Assembly: GCF_000006405.1 (NCBI RefSeq)
Contig: NW_003207234.1
Coordinates: 35,484 to 62,923 of the forward strand
Direction: 5' to 3'
From: Perkinsus marinus ATCC 50983
Taxonomy: Eukaryota > Perkinsozoa > Perkinsida > Perkinsidae
Length of the DNA: 27,440 bases
Shown here: piece after piece, positions 18,506 to 27,440 of the stretch
How positions within the stretch are numbered: the stretch's first letter is position 1
How the letters are laid out: every line of letters begins with the position of its first letter
Position numbers and translations under genes: made by a program
Notes under the pieces: generated by a model
Told to the model about the DNA's origin: nothing
The model's database searches: none
The model's input: the letters and a program-made list of their open reading frames with translations, nothing else

Positions 18506-21237
18506 CTACATGGTCGGCTTGTTCTTCCTCTGGTTAATGGAGGCCTTACTATCTACCACAGTGTGGTCCGATTCAGAATGATCTGCCGAGTTATCAGCAA
18601 TCACTTGTCGACCGAAAATGTTACGCTCCAAAGTGCTCCATTTCACGGCGAACGCCGTCAAAGCATAGATTGTGTGATAAATCCTGAATCCACTTTCCCT
18701 CTTCAGTTTACGTAGATCACTCTGACCGTCCACAATATCAACGAGATAGTCATTACGCACTTCCACCAGAAGGTCAGTGCACTCTTGTACTTGCACGTTT
18801 ACATCGTCAACGATGGGTTGAATCTCAACCTTCTGTCCAGAAGAAAGCATTGGTGATATCGTCTCGGCCGACTTCCCCACAGCCTTCTGAAGACCATTTA
18901 TCGCTCCTATAAGCGGACGCAGGGCTTTCCTTGCAGATGGATCCGCCAGGAAAGGCGCTGCCGAACCCAAGGAGCTGCTGAGCACCAACGCATCACGCAA
19001 GACTTCCGCGATCAGTTCTTGCTCCAACATAACTCTGCGATCAACATCCAAGATTTTTGTGAAGGGACCGAAGACCGCGATTTCAGCCCTAGCGTCGCTC
19101 TTGAGAGATTCTCTGTTGGCTAGCGACCGATATATCTTCAAACCGAGATCTTTCACGCCCTCAGCAAGCTCGTCTCCGGCGACTGTACTGTCATCATCAG
19201 GTTTAATGGACACCACTAATTTGAACTGGCGCTCAATCTGGCTCACCACATCCTGCAGCACACGCCCGGAAGCCCGGCGTAGCTCATCAGAGGCAAACTG
19301 TGGGAAAGCAAGGATGCTCCCGGTCATGGCGATCACTATTCCGCACAGAGTGAAAGCGATACGCCAACAAGCGTTATAAAGCATGAAACTCGTCGAACCA
19401 GTGAGGAGTAGCGAACCAAAACCAACCACGGTGAAAGTCAGAGGGAAGACAAACCAGCGTAGTCGACCCAAGGTACCGCGACACGACCCAGTCTACCAAC
19501 GAAGCTGAAGATCAGCAGCTCCAGCAGAAACGCGGCCTTGTCTCCAGGATTGGCAGCGATACATATAAGTGAACACACCGCGCCCAGTACGGTACCAATC
19601 GCACGTCGCGTTCCCTTGAGCAAAGATGCTCCCGGGGTCGGCAGGAAACACATATAGATGGGCACTACCGACCAGAAAGCATGCATTCTAACATTTTCGC
19701 TGTATGTCGCCCAAGCTGACAACGGCAGTACCACACAGAAGAGCGCGATACTGTAACGTATTGGGAACTTCAACCGACGACGCAAGTCAGCCTTGTCCTC
19801 GAGGTCAGCGAAGAATGGTTTTTCCCACCATCCAGCAAGAGCGCGCCCAAAACTAATAAATGGACGTACGTAAGAACGAACCTGAATAATCGTTCAATAA
19901 ACCGATCTCGAAACTCAGAAACAGCGATTTCAGAATCGCTTCTTGAACGTATAATACGCTGCTAGAATCGATTCTGAATTCCAGAACAAATTCAATTAAC
20001 ATCGAATGAAACTCTCACAAACAGACGTCACACTAACTGTGCTCGACTCACCTCGTTGTCGCCCTCATAAGCCTTCTGTCCCTCCTTCACGACGACTTCT
20101 CTGTACTTCTCCACAAGGTACGCGAAATACACCAGCGAGCCCATAGCATAGTGAAATCGGATGACCTCAGGGGTAGACGGGCCGTTTTCTATACCACTTT
20201 TGGCCACAACCATTCCGACGTCTTCCAAGGACCTCAGCAGACTGCCCTCACAGTCGCCTAGCTTCTGCTTAAGCTTGCCGTTATCATCATCAGTATTGCC
20301 CTCAGCCGTCCGCGACAACACCAAATCGACTTCAGTTCTTAGCTCCAGAAGGTCACCAGCGATGGGTTTCCACAACTGGTCTACCACAGCTGGTTCAAAG
20401 TCGCCCATCTCAGTGAGACTCTCATGAAGGGCGAAAAGCTCTCCCGACATGTGGAAGAGAATAGTAGCGACATCCGGGGGCAGGGGACTTCTAGCAAGAT
20501 TCACACAGATACCACTGAAGCGTTTCTCAGCAGCATCCAGGAGCTTTCTGTGCGTGCCTCCACTGACGAAGTAATCAGTCAAAATTCCGTTGAACCTAGC
20601 GGCCTCGTAAGCAAACCTCATCTTAGCCGGCGGACCAGGGGTAATAAGCAAACCGAAGACCTTGAGAATAGCCAGCAGCACCAGAGGTAGGCAAAATGCA
20701 TATATGGCCATAACGAAGGCAACTAGAGTCTCCTTGGCTGGTTCTTCAAAGTAAAGTGAAGTAGGAATGTACACGAAAGCCGAGGCAACGTTGGGCATGA
20801 TATAATCTCCAAGTTTGCATCGTGACGTTGGCGTACCCAATGCGAAGAGAAGGCTGAAGGGATAAGTAACCACTGTGGCCCAAATACGGGAGTATTCAGC
20901 ATTCAAGCACTGGCAAACAGCTAAGACGATTTGGTACATGATTTCACCGAAGCCGAATGCAAAGCAGAGGGTGATGACGCCTTTAAGACAGAACGTAGAC
21001 GCGGCTCGCATGTCCATAGTAACTCCTTGAGAAACCACAGCTCCGACCATCTGAACATAAAACATGAATAATAACGTAATGGATAACAAGAGTGATTACA
21101 AGTCTGGGGACGAGGACTGCATCTTTCATATGGTAAGCATAGCAAGGAATAATGGCGAATCCAACACATGCTGTGGTGAATAACGCACTCGCCAGAGCAT
21201 ACGTTGAAACCGAGGAAGGCTCCTTGGGTGGTGACAT
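18506..21237 (-). CDS. FUSC-type (aromatic-acid-exporter-like) multi-span membrane protein, with one frame break
   Basis: Three exons on the minus strand: 21237-21100, 21050-20052 and 19881-18506, with introns of 49 bases (21051-21099) and 170 bases (19882-20051), all GT-AG. The N-terminal half has hydrophobic segments (ALFTTACVGFAIIPCYAY, FCLKGVITLCFAFGFG, AFVMAIYAFCLPLVLLAILK) and a long soluble stretch; a second membrane half starts at FPIRYSIALFCVVLPLSAWA and continues LLKGTRRAIGTVLGAVCSLI, the FUSC signature-like segment. The layout (membrane block, cytosolic helices, second membrane block, cytosolic tail) fits the FUSC/YccS/ALMT-like exporter superfamily; substrate unknown. Near 19450 the reading frame shifts: the first frame ends ...PWVDYAG and the second resumes FVFPLTFTVVGFGSLLLTG. 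No AG lies in the gap, so no intron explains it; one base appears to be missing. Full length would be about 837 residues. Confidence 0.72.
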
Positions 21238-21274
21238 GCAGGACTGAATGCTAAGCTGAGTTGAAAAACAACAA

Positions 21275-21908
21275 ATGGCTGAGAGGATCTCGATAGCGTT
21301 ACGAGCAAAAGCACCGCTACGGCCGCTTCAGAACAATACCACTTTAGAGCAAACCGAAATAGATCTCAGTGGCAACACCGAAACACCATGTAGACTGGAA
21401 ACGGCCAGAAGATATGCAGCGTTTCATGAAGATATGGACGCCCAGTTTTGGAAGATATGCACATGTTCGACTAAGAAACTCGTTAACGACTTGTTACAGA
21501 GGTCGTTTGAGCATGTAGATATCGATCGAAGGCCTCCTCCGCCTCCTTAAGAGCAGAGAAACGTGATGATCCAATCATGTATTGCTTGTATGATGAGGAA
21601 CGTTTCAATCGAACTCGTTAACGAGAAACGTCGTATTTTCGAATTTGCCTGGGAAAAAATTACGCTCCTTACGGGAGTTGAGGACGGTGAGGAAATCTTA
21701 GGTGATTCTTGTAGATTTTCATACACCTCCACCCTGAATCGTGTGTGAAAGAATATAATGCAATAAGGAAACCTCTGAGTTCAGCTGAGGGAAGCGAACA
21801 CATTCTCCTCCAACACCAGAAGTCTGAAGTGTCATGAGTACGAACTTGCAATTCGACGAAAACACCACAGACTACCGACACAACTCAGCTGCGGCATTCC
21901 GATTGTGA
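21275..21908 (+). CDS. Small unrecognised protein (135 residues), three exons
   Basis: Exons 21275-21514, 21557-21686 and 21871-21908 join in phase with GT-AG borders. Product begins MAERISIALRAKAPLRPLQN, has a Cys-containing centre (QFWKICTCSTKKLVNDLLQR, MIQSCIACMMRNVSIELVNE) and ends DYRHNSAAAFRL. I do not recognise it. Its start codon is only 37 bases from the FUSC-type start on the opposite strand, implying a shared bidirectional promoter or a misplaced start on one side. Its second intron (21687-21870) is largely a family A repeat beginning at the donor. Confidence 0.5.
21687..21820 (+). repeat. Family A repeat, copy 5, starting at a splice donor
   Basis: The donor GTGAGGAAATCTTAGG aligns with TTGTGAGGAAATTTTGAGAG inside copy 4, so the splice site is supplied by repeat sequence. 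It continues with CATACACCTCCACCC, GAGTTCAGCTGAGGGAAGCG and TCCTCCAACACC. Sense orientation. Confidence 0.75.
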
Positions 21909-22904
21909 CCCGAGTTCGATTCCTGGGGCAGCCTTTTTTCTGCAAGTGACTTCGCAATTTCGAAGACAAATAGAAGCATAGAGCGTGTTAAAATCGTTCC
22001 GATTTCCGAGTGCTCCGTTTTCGAGTTCCGAGAGTTCATAGACTAAAGTGTGATCCCTCGGGAGAGCCCATTTCTCGAGTCGCCGCTGACATCAGTTGGG
22101 TCTCAGGAAAACACCAAGTATTAGGATGTTGCCCCAGTGACCAAGGAAGGCTAAACACCGTGAATCTTCGGATTTTGAGCCTTTCCGAAAACTTAGACTC
22201 GGAAATTAGAGAACCGGCTCCAGTGGAGTGGACTAAATTACGGACATGTTGGGCAATGTTCAGCATATAAGCCCATGCTTTGGGGGTTTTAAAACGCACA
22301 CAACGATTTGACTGGGGTTCTGTTGTAGATTCGAAGCGTCTTTGGGCCAAAGAAGGAACTCCAGGGAGTGAAATTCGTCTTAATAACACTTTTCGTTCTA
22401 ACATTAATTTCGGTCGAGCTACGAGATAAGTAGAAGGTAACGAATGCCCGCGACCCGGTGTCCCTGAGCTTCAGGGATTGATAACACAAGTAAAATGAGC
22501 TTATGCGAAGCTTAACTTATAGAAACTATCCCATGAAGGAGGGTAGAATAGCTAGGCTAGACGCTAGCTACTATTGTCTCCACTATGATAGTGGCACTAT
22601 CGCATAATTGTGTCGGCGGAGCGAAGTGGAGGGATGAGTGTCATCACACCGAACATATAGATCGAGTACAGATGCACCCTTCGGGTACCCTACCTAAACT
22701 GTTTTGCTGGCGAACACAGAAACCTTTGATGTAACTGCATTAGTGATAGGATAGCAAGGGGACCAGAAATAATAGAATCCTCACTGGCAAGAATTTAACG
22801 CGGCAACCTATATTTCAACGAGGTCTGGCTAGTGTCTCTACGACTTGGGAAGAAACAACTCCGTCGTACTCGAAACTCAATTCGTGCAGTTTATGAAAAA
22901 AATG
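21909..22904. other. Intergenic, about 1 kb, no gene supported
   Basis: Convergent 3' ends of the small gene (+) and the TPR-like gene (-). At 21910-21940 a B-box-like GAGTTCGATTCC followed by GGGGCAGCC and TTTTTT is visible, but it lacks a proper A box and acceptor pairing. Open frames at 22010-22489 on both strands are short and unrecognised. Confidence 0.45.
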
Positions 22905-24545
22905 TTATTTCGACAACATCCACGATCGTGGTCCTCCTTGCTCATCGCTCCTCGTTATCCATTCCTCGCCCCTGTTATCCGTAATAACATATGATTCGTC
23001 AATTGGATCGTATCGTACAGCCCACTTGGGTGACCCTAGATCTCTGGAATCGTCTAGGCTTGCGTTTGCCATTTGGTCAGCGAAAAATTTCACCCCGAAA
23101 CTCGGATCCCTCCATTTCGATTCCTGGCGTTCGTGACTTCGTAGTGAAGCCTCGGACGCCGACTGCTCCGGTCGCGATAAGTGCTCGCCCAGGATGCTCT
23201 GCTTTGTAGTGTCATTAATGGTATCCGTTAAACCAACCGCCAGGGGTTGCTGAGTGATAGCCTCTGTAACTTCGTTGTCGACGGACATCGGATCAGCAGA
23301 CGAGAGCTCATTGTCGAGCTGCGCAGCTTGGCTAGAGTTCTCGCTCTCTGCAGTGACCACATCCTCCGAGCATAGCCTTAACACTTCACGAGTATCTTTC
23401 TCGGCATCAGCGATTTGGCTCACTGACCCTTCTCGTGTGTGCGGCTCAGTTACCACACTAATCTCGCTTCTATGATACTCCCTGTCCTCGAGAATCCACT
23501 TAGGCTCATTGACCGGTGCTCCCCTTGAAGTCACTTCCCTGGCCGACGCCGGTAAAGACTCGAGCAAATCATGTACTGGGCTATCGCATAGAATTTCATC
23601 ATCATCATCATCATCATTGACTTCAGCCTGACGATGGAGTTCGGACGGACCCTGGGGGCTGTTCTCTAACACTTCGATGCCCCGGACATCAGTTTCGGCA
23701 ACACTACTGGTCGCTGAGCTCGCATGAGCAGTTTCATCGGCGTTGTGGTTTTCACTTATTCCTACATGGCTTACTTTCATTCTCTTCAAACTCTCCTTGA
23801 ACACTAGCCTCAATTCACGACTTTGCTCTCCTGATAGACCTTCCACGATAGTAAGAGCCTTACGGCAGAACCCTTCCGCAGATTCCACATCGACACCCTC
23901 GGCGACCAGCTGCACTGCATAGTTGTTGCAGGCGATTGCGTGCATGACGGCCAGACTCTCATCGCTTCCCGAACCAAGCAACTCCTCAGATGCCCCATAT
24001 GCTAGCCTAGCGCTTCGAACAGCTTCGCCATAGTCTCCCGTTGCACTGCATAACTCACTCAGATTCATACAAGTGGCAACATACAGTTTCGCGGTTTCTT
24101 CGTTTCTGTCGAAGCTTATTGTGCCAATAACTGTTCGGAGGTATTCCGTAGCTTTCATCAAGTTCCCTTCTTTTTTTCTCAACTGAGCCATGTTATTCAT
24201 AGTGAGTACGAACAGCGTTCTCAGATCTTTCGCTGCCTCAACAGGCATCGCCGCTGCGAACGCCTCGAGGCATTTCACTGCAAGCAACAGGCCCTGTTCT
24301 GTTGCCGTCTCGTTCAGTGCAGATACCACGCGACGTCCTAACTGTATGGCGAACTAACATACGCAACAGCTGAGCCGCTACCACACCTTCATTAATTTCT
24401 CTTTCTCCTTTGGTTTCGCTTCGCTTCCTTCACCGATTGTGTGCGTAGCTTTCAATAGCATCTCCGCTGCCTCAATTATCTGTTTGTTGTCGAGCCTAGC
24501 CTCTACAACGGTTATGTACAGCGACACCAACGTAGAGCAGGGCAT
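22905..24545 (-). CDS. TPR-like helical-repeat protein with acidic disordered region
   Basis: Two exons, 24545-24387 and 24341-22905, joined in phase across a 45-base intron. The N-terminal ~230 residues are helical repeats of tetratricopeptide / kinesin-light-chain style: NNMAQLRKKEGNLMKATEYL, CMNLSELCSATGDYGEAVRS, CNNYAVQLVAEGVDVESAEG, each with the small-residue spacing of TPR helices. Then come ~200 residues of low-complexity Ser/Glu/Asp with a run of six Asp (a CAT/ATC microsatellite at 23599-23617). The last ~50 residues are more ordered: KWAVRYDPIDESYVITDNRG, EEWITRSDEQGG. TPR proteins are scaffolds; the partner is unknown. Start chosen as the first Met after an in-frame stop. Confidence 0.65.
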
Positions 24546-24771
24546 CGTCAACTTCCTTCACAACTTTCTATTGAAAACCATCCAATAAGACCAAGTGAAG
24601 ATTTCAGATGTTTTCTTGAGCCACAGGACAATTTGAGTTGCACTTTCCACCAAAACTAACACAATATAAGTAAGTACTTCAAGTCACACCTCGCGCACAA
24701 CATGGCAGTGCTCGCGGCAGCTGCTTCAAAAGATCATGACAGTAAACAATAACGATGCATTCTCAACTTTT
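24546..24771. other. Spacer between TPR-like and SLC44-like genes
   Basis: Both genes run on the minus strand; these ~226 bases must hold the 3' end of the SLC44-like gene and the promoter of the TPR-like gene. No motif stands out. Confidence 0.5.
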
Positions 24772-27141
24772 TCATCTTTTGCTATTCTTATCAAGGAATT
24801 TCTTGAGCAATGGAGGCGTGCACTGTGCTCCACCCGAGGCCTTGTTCAACTCCTCGTCAGCCACGAAGCATTGCAACATAGAATCAACGGCCAGACCAAA
24901 GACGTTCGTTATCAACTTGCCCACAACATACCTAACAATCAACAAGAATAGTGAAGGAAATTCCCCTTCAACTTACCCAACCACGACAAAAATGATGATG
25001 GGCACCACTGGGCTGTTGATTTCACCATCGTACATTTCTAACGTGATGAAATAACCAGCCGCGGCAGTAGCGCCTGAGTCCAGCAGATGTATGCTTTAAA
25101 GTGAGGTAAGTTACCGAGCTTACCCATTATGAACAGATACCCAAATAGTCGCACTGCATTTCCGATCGCGCCGAGGACGCCGATGCGTGCGGCGTTACGG
25201 AGGATTAAGAAGAAAGCATTCTTGGCACTTGTACAGAATTTAGTGCCTGCCACCACTGATGGGAGGGAATAATGAGAAATAGTTGACCTAGTAAAGCCGT
25301 CTGAATGTAGGCATTCTTGTTGAGGAACTTTATGCATTTCTCAAAGCAAGCCACACAGTAGCTGAGAATTTTGAACAGAACCGTCATAACTTTATTGTGT
25401 TGCAATTTAGCTTGCTTCGCGAGATATCTGAGAAACCGAGAGAAGTCCAATTTGACGGCCGTCGGAAGCTGACGAGCTCACCTCAGCCACCACTTTATGA
25501 ACTGAACGATTGCCAAAACGAAGCTCCCAAATGCTAAGGTCCCCTGATGATAGATAACGGCATTCTTGATGCCGGTTCGGAGAGGTTTAGTCCCGAGTGA
25601 GCCCTTAGCATCGTTGGGCGTAAAATACCTGCGGAATTCTCCTCACTACACACACAGGCGTCGTAGCTACCAGTGTTGGAATATAAGTTTACTTTCCTCA
25701 GCTGAGATCAGGAGTTTCCTCACTGATTATAGAAGTTTACAAACGAATTTGGGAAGAATTGTACGGACGCCAACAAGAATTTTCTCAAAATTTTCATATT
25801 GGTATTTGGTATTTTCATATTGGTAGCTACAGTGGGAACCGAGTTTTATGCAAGGTAATATTTCCAAAATTTTGAGAGTTCAAAAGTCAACTTTGAGTAA
25901 TATCAACATGATAACAATGTGAATCGATTGACACCAATGTTTTAGAAGCGTTCCGTAGTCTCTATTCGAACTGAAGAAAGCCTTCTCAAAAATCTTGATA
26001 TGCATAACTGTTTGGTTAGCACTGTACTTACCACACACCAACGGCACCAGCAATGATCATCTGCCCGAAAGCTATGACAAATGCGTTAACCCAGAGAAGG
26101 GAAAAGAACTCATAAGCGAATAAGGCATCTAAAATACAGTGTGGCTACACCTATGTAAAGGTCAGAGCTGTACCCAAATTATATCTTGGTTCCTTGCACG
26201 CGTACACATTCTGAATAAGCCCGTTGTCGTCGGTATATCGTCCGCTACAAGGAGTAAATTGCGCATTTCTCGTAGCGACTAAGGATTCTCACTATACATA
26301 GACCCGAGATGGTTCAACGCATTCATCATAACTCGCCGCTACTGCGTAGTCTGTGTAGGTGCCTAGCAGACTACTGAGCGCCATACTTTGTGAACTGCGC
26401 GTGCACACCTGTCTTGATCTTGGCGTCGGGAACGTTGCTGACGGTAAAGCAAACGGCGATTAGCCATACTGCCCACCACCCCATACACTTCAAAGTTTGC
26501 AGTCTGAAAATTTTCTTTTTTTTCTGGAGATTTTTCCAGTATATTTGCTCACACTGGAATTATCATAACCAACTTGTTGTTGTAGACGAACTGTGCAGCG
26601 ACTTTGTTCAGAGCGATGCCCAGCCGAATCCTCTTGCATAGACAGAGCAGTAGTAGAAGGTAAAGGGCTGAAATTCAGAGGTGCATAATTACAGGCTAAC
26701 TCCAACTTGGAGTTATTTTCATATTTTTCTACGTCTGTTGTCTCTCAGCTATAGATTTCCAAACTGAGCAACGACAGATTCATGAGAAGGTGAACTCTAG
26801 GGGTGAGCAATAGCACGCATTTTTAGGTCCGCCACATTCCCGAGCTGTCGCTCATAGCCGACCAAGAACATCCCTCGAGCTCACCAGCAAGTCCGAGTGC
26901 GCAATACGACGCGTACTTAATCACATCCCGCTGGACATCATCCGTTATGGAGTAACCATCGGCACACTCAGAGCTTCCCGTTAGACCTGCTCATGTCAGT
27001 TCGAGCTGTATCTCCTCATGAGATCCCTAGGGGGGTAACTCACCGGCTTGTAGTGCCTCCGTGCCAGAAGAGAGATCTTTTGCAGTGTCGAGGATAGAAG
27101 CTCCCACACACTTATTGATGTATCTGCATGGCATCGTGCCT
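24772..27141 (-). CDS. SLC44 / choline-transporter-like (CTL) membrane protein, N-terminal exons not resolved
   Basis: Twelve exons join in one phase: 27141-27044, 26986-26885, 26667-26574, 26503-26409, 26362-26333, 26278-26174, 26128-26032, 25628-25482, 25427-25288, 25246-25124, 25073-24977, 24931-24772. Family hallmarks: CKRIRLGIALNKVAAQF after a membrane helix, LLWVNAFVIAFGQMIIAGAV then WYF, YHQGTLAFGSFVLAIVQFIK, CFEKCIKFLNKNAYIQTALL, GTKFCTSAKNAFFLILRNAA, and the C-terminal VFGLAVDSMLQCFVADEEL. Roughly ten membrane spans are visible. By family it would carry choline or a related base across the plasma or organelle membrane. The joined part gives ~430 residues; family members are 500-700, so the N terminus lies further right or beyond the window. 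One exon (26333-26362) is only 30 bases. Confidence 0.9.
25671..25812 (-). repeat. Family A repeat, copy 6, in an SLC44 intron
   Basis: On the minus strand: ATGAAAATTTTGAGAAAATT, CTTGTTGGCGTCCGTACA, TCTCAGCTGAGGAAAG and ATTCCAACACTG, then a TGTGTGTGTAGTGAGGAG tail near the acceptor. Sense to the host gene and directly next to family C copy 2. Confidence 0.8.
25826..26031 (-). repeat. Family C repeat, copy 2, starting at a splice donor
   Basis: It starts at the SLC44 donor GTAAGTACAGTGC (26031 downward) and matches 1530-1714 over most of its length, including AACAGTTATGCATATC and TTGGTGTCAATCGATTCACA. The two host exons are unrelated. Confidence 0.75.
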
Positions 27142-27440
27142 CTGTAGCTTCGAATAGTGCGATGTAGAAACTAAGTTCTCTTATGCATTCGTGCTGAAGG
27201 AGATAGGATGCTTCCCGCTCCATGCAGGATTAATGAGAATGAGAGAGTAGTTCAACGATTGCTTCAACAACTGAGGCTAGCGAATTCAGGTAGGACAGGC
27301 GACTCTAAATCCGCCAAATTCTCGTTGTATCGTTCTCTCTTTTTTTCGAGAAGGCCCAATGTGTTTGCATCGAATAGAATATATATACGTCTCGTACGAC
27401 CGTCGAGATCAGCATAGCATCAAGCAACTTGAGATGTGTA
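27142..27440. other. Window edge, possible further minus-strand exon
   Basis: A 51-codon open stretch on the minus strand (27418-27264) reads RTRRIYILFDANTLGLLEKK then RERYNENLADLESPVLPEF. It looks coding-like but could not be joined in phase to the first SLC44 exon; it may be an earlier exon of that gene or of another gene. Confidence 0.3.

Noticed and set aside
21880-21940. Possible tRNA gene ending in TTTTTT
   Set aside because: No matching acceptor stem, A box weak, A-to-B distance too short, and the 5' part overlaps a coding exon.
22010-22489. Open frames on both strands of 66-122 codons
   Set aside because: No motif, no compatible splice partners, and mutually overlapping.

Overview
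This window is nuclear DNA of a gene-dense, intron-rich eukaryote. Genes sit on both strands, almost every coding region is split by canonical GT-AG introns of about 38-75 bases, and base composition looks close to balanced. The gene set (mucin-type GalNAc-transferase with a ricin-type lectin domain, V-ATPase subunit D, SLC44 choline-transporter-like protein, PX/F-box protein) together with the tiny introns suggests a unicellular protist. A perkinsid-like alveolate is my best guess, from general knowledge only; nothing here proves the species.

Layout: 1-2446 (+) is the 3' part of a polypeptide GalNAc-transferase gene. 2884-4899 (+) is a phase-consistent chain of nine exons of an unrecognised gene. 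4900-5663 holds more coding-like pieces that I could not assign. 5958-8860 (+) is an S9-family serine peptidase (prolyl oligopeptidase / acylaminoacyl-peptidase type). 9407-11422 (-) is an intronless 671-residue PX + F-box + leucine-rich-repeat protein. 12131-12495 (+) are the last two exons of an unrecognised gene. 12955-14066 (+) is V-ATPase subunit D in seven exons. 14491-14857 (+) is a small macro-domain-like fragment, and 15283-17866 (+) a nine-exon macro-domain protein. 18506-21237 (-) is a FUSC-type membrane protein with one frame break; 21275-21908 (+) is a small unknown gene starting head-to-head with it. 22905-24545 (-) is a TPR-like protein, and 24772-27141 (-) is an SLC44 choline-transporter-like protein whose N terminus is not resolved.

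The most unusual layer is in the introns. Repeat-free introns are nearly all under 75 bases, while most introns above 150 bases contain one of three short repeat families. Family A (six copies) and family C (two copies) always lie in the sense direction of the host gene where a host gene is clear. In several cases they start at, or within a few dozen bases of, the host's 5' splice site, as expected of introner-like (intron-generating) elements. Family B is a ~120-bp MITE with perfect or near-perfect inverted ends, three copies in introns and one intergenic. One family-A copy has grown into a nine-copy 62-bp tandem array inside a 716-base intron.

The genes do not form one pathway. They are ordinary housekeeping, membrane-transport and signalling functions, each with its own promoter. 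All exon joins were made by hand from splice signals and reading phase; transcripts would be needed to confirm them.
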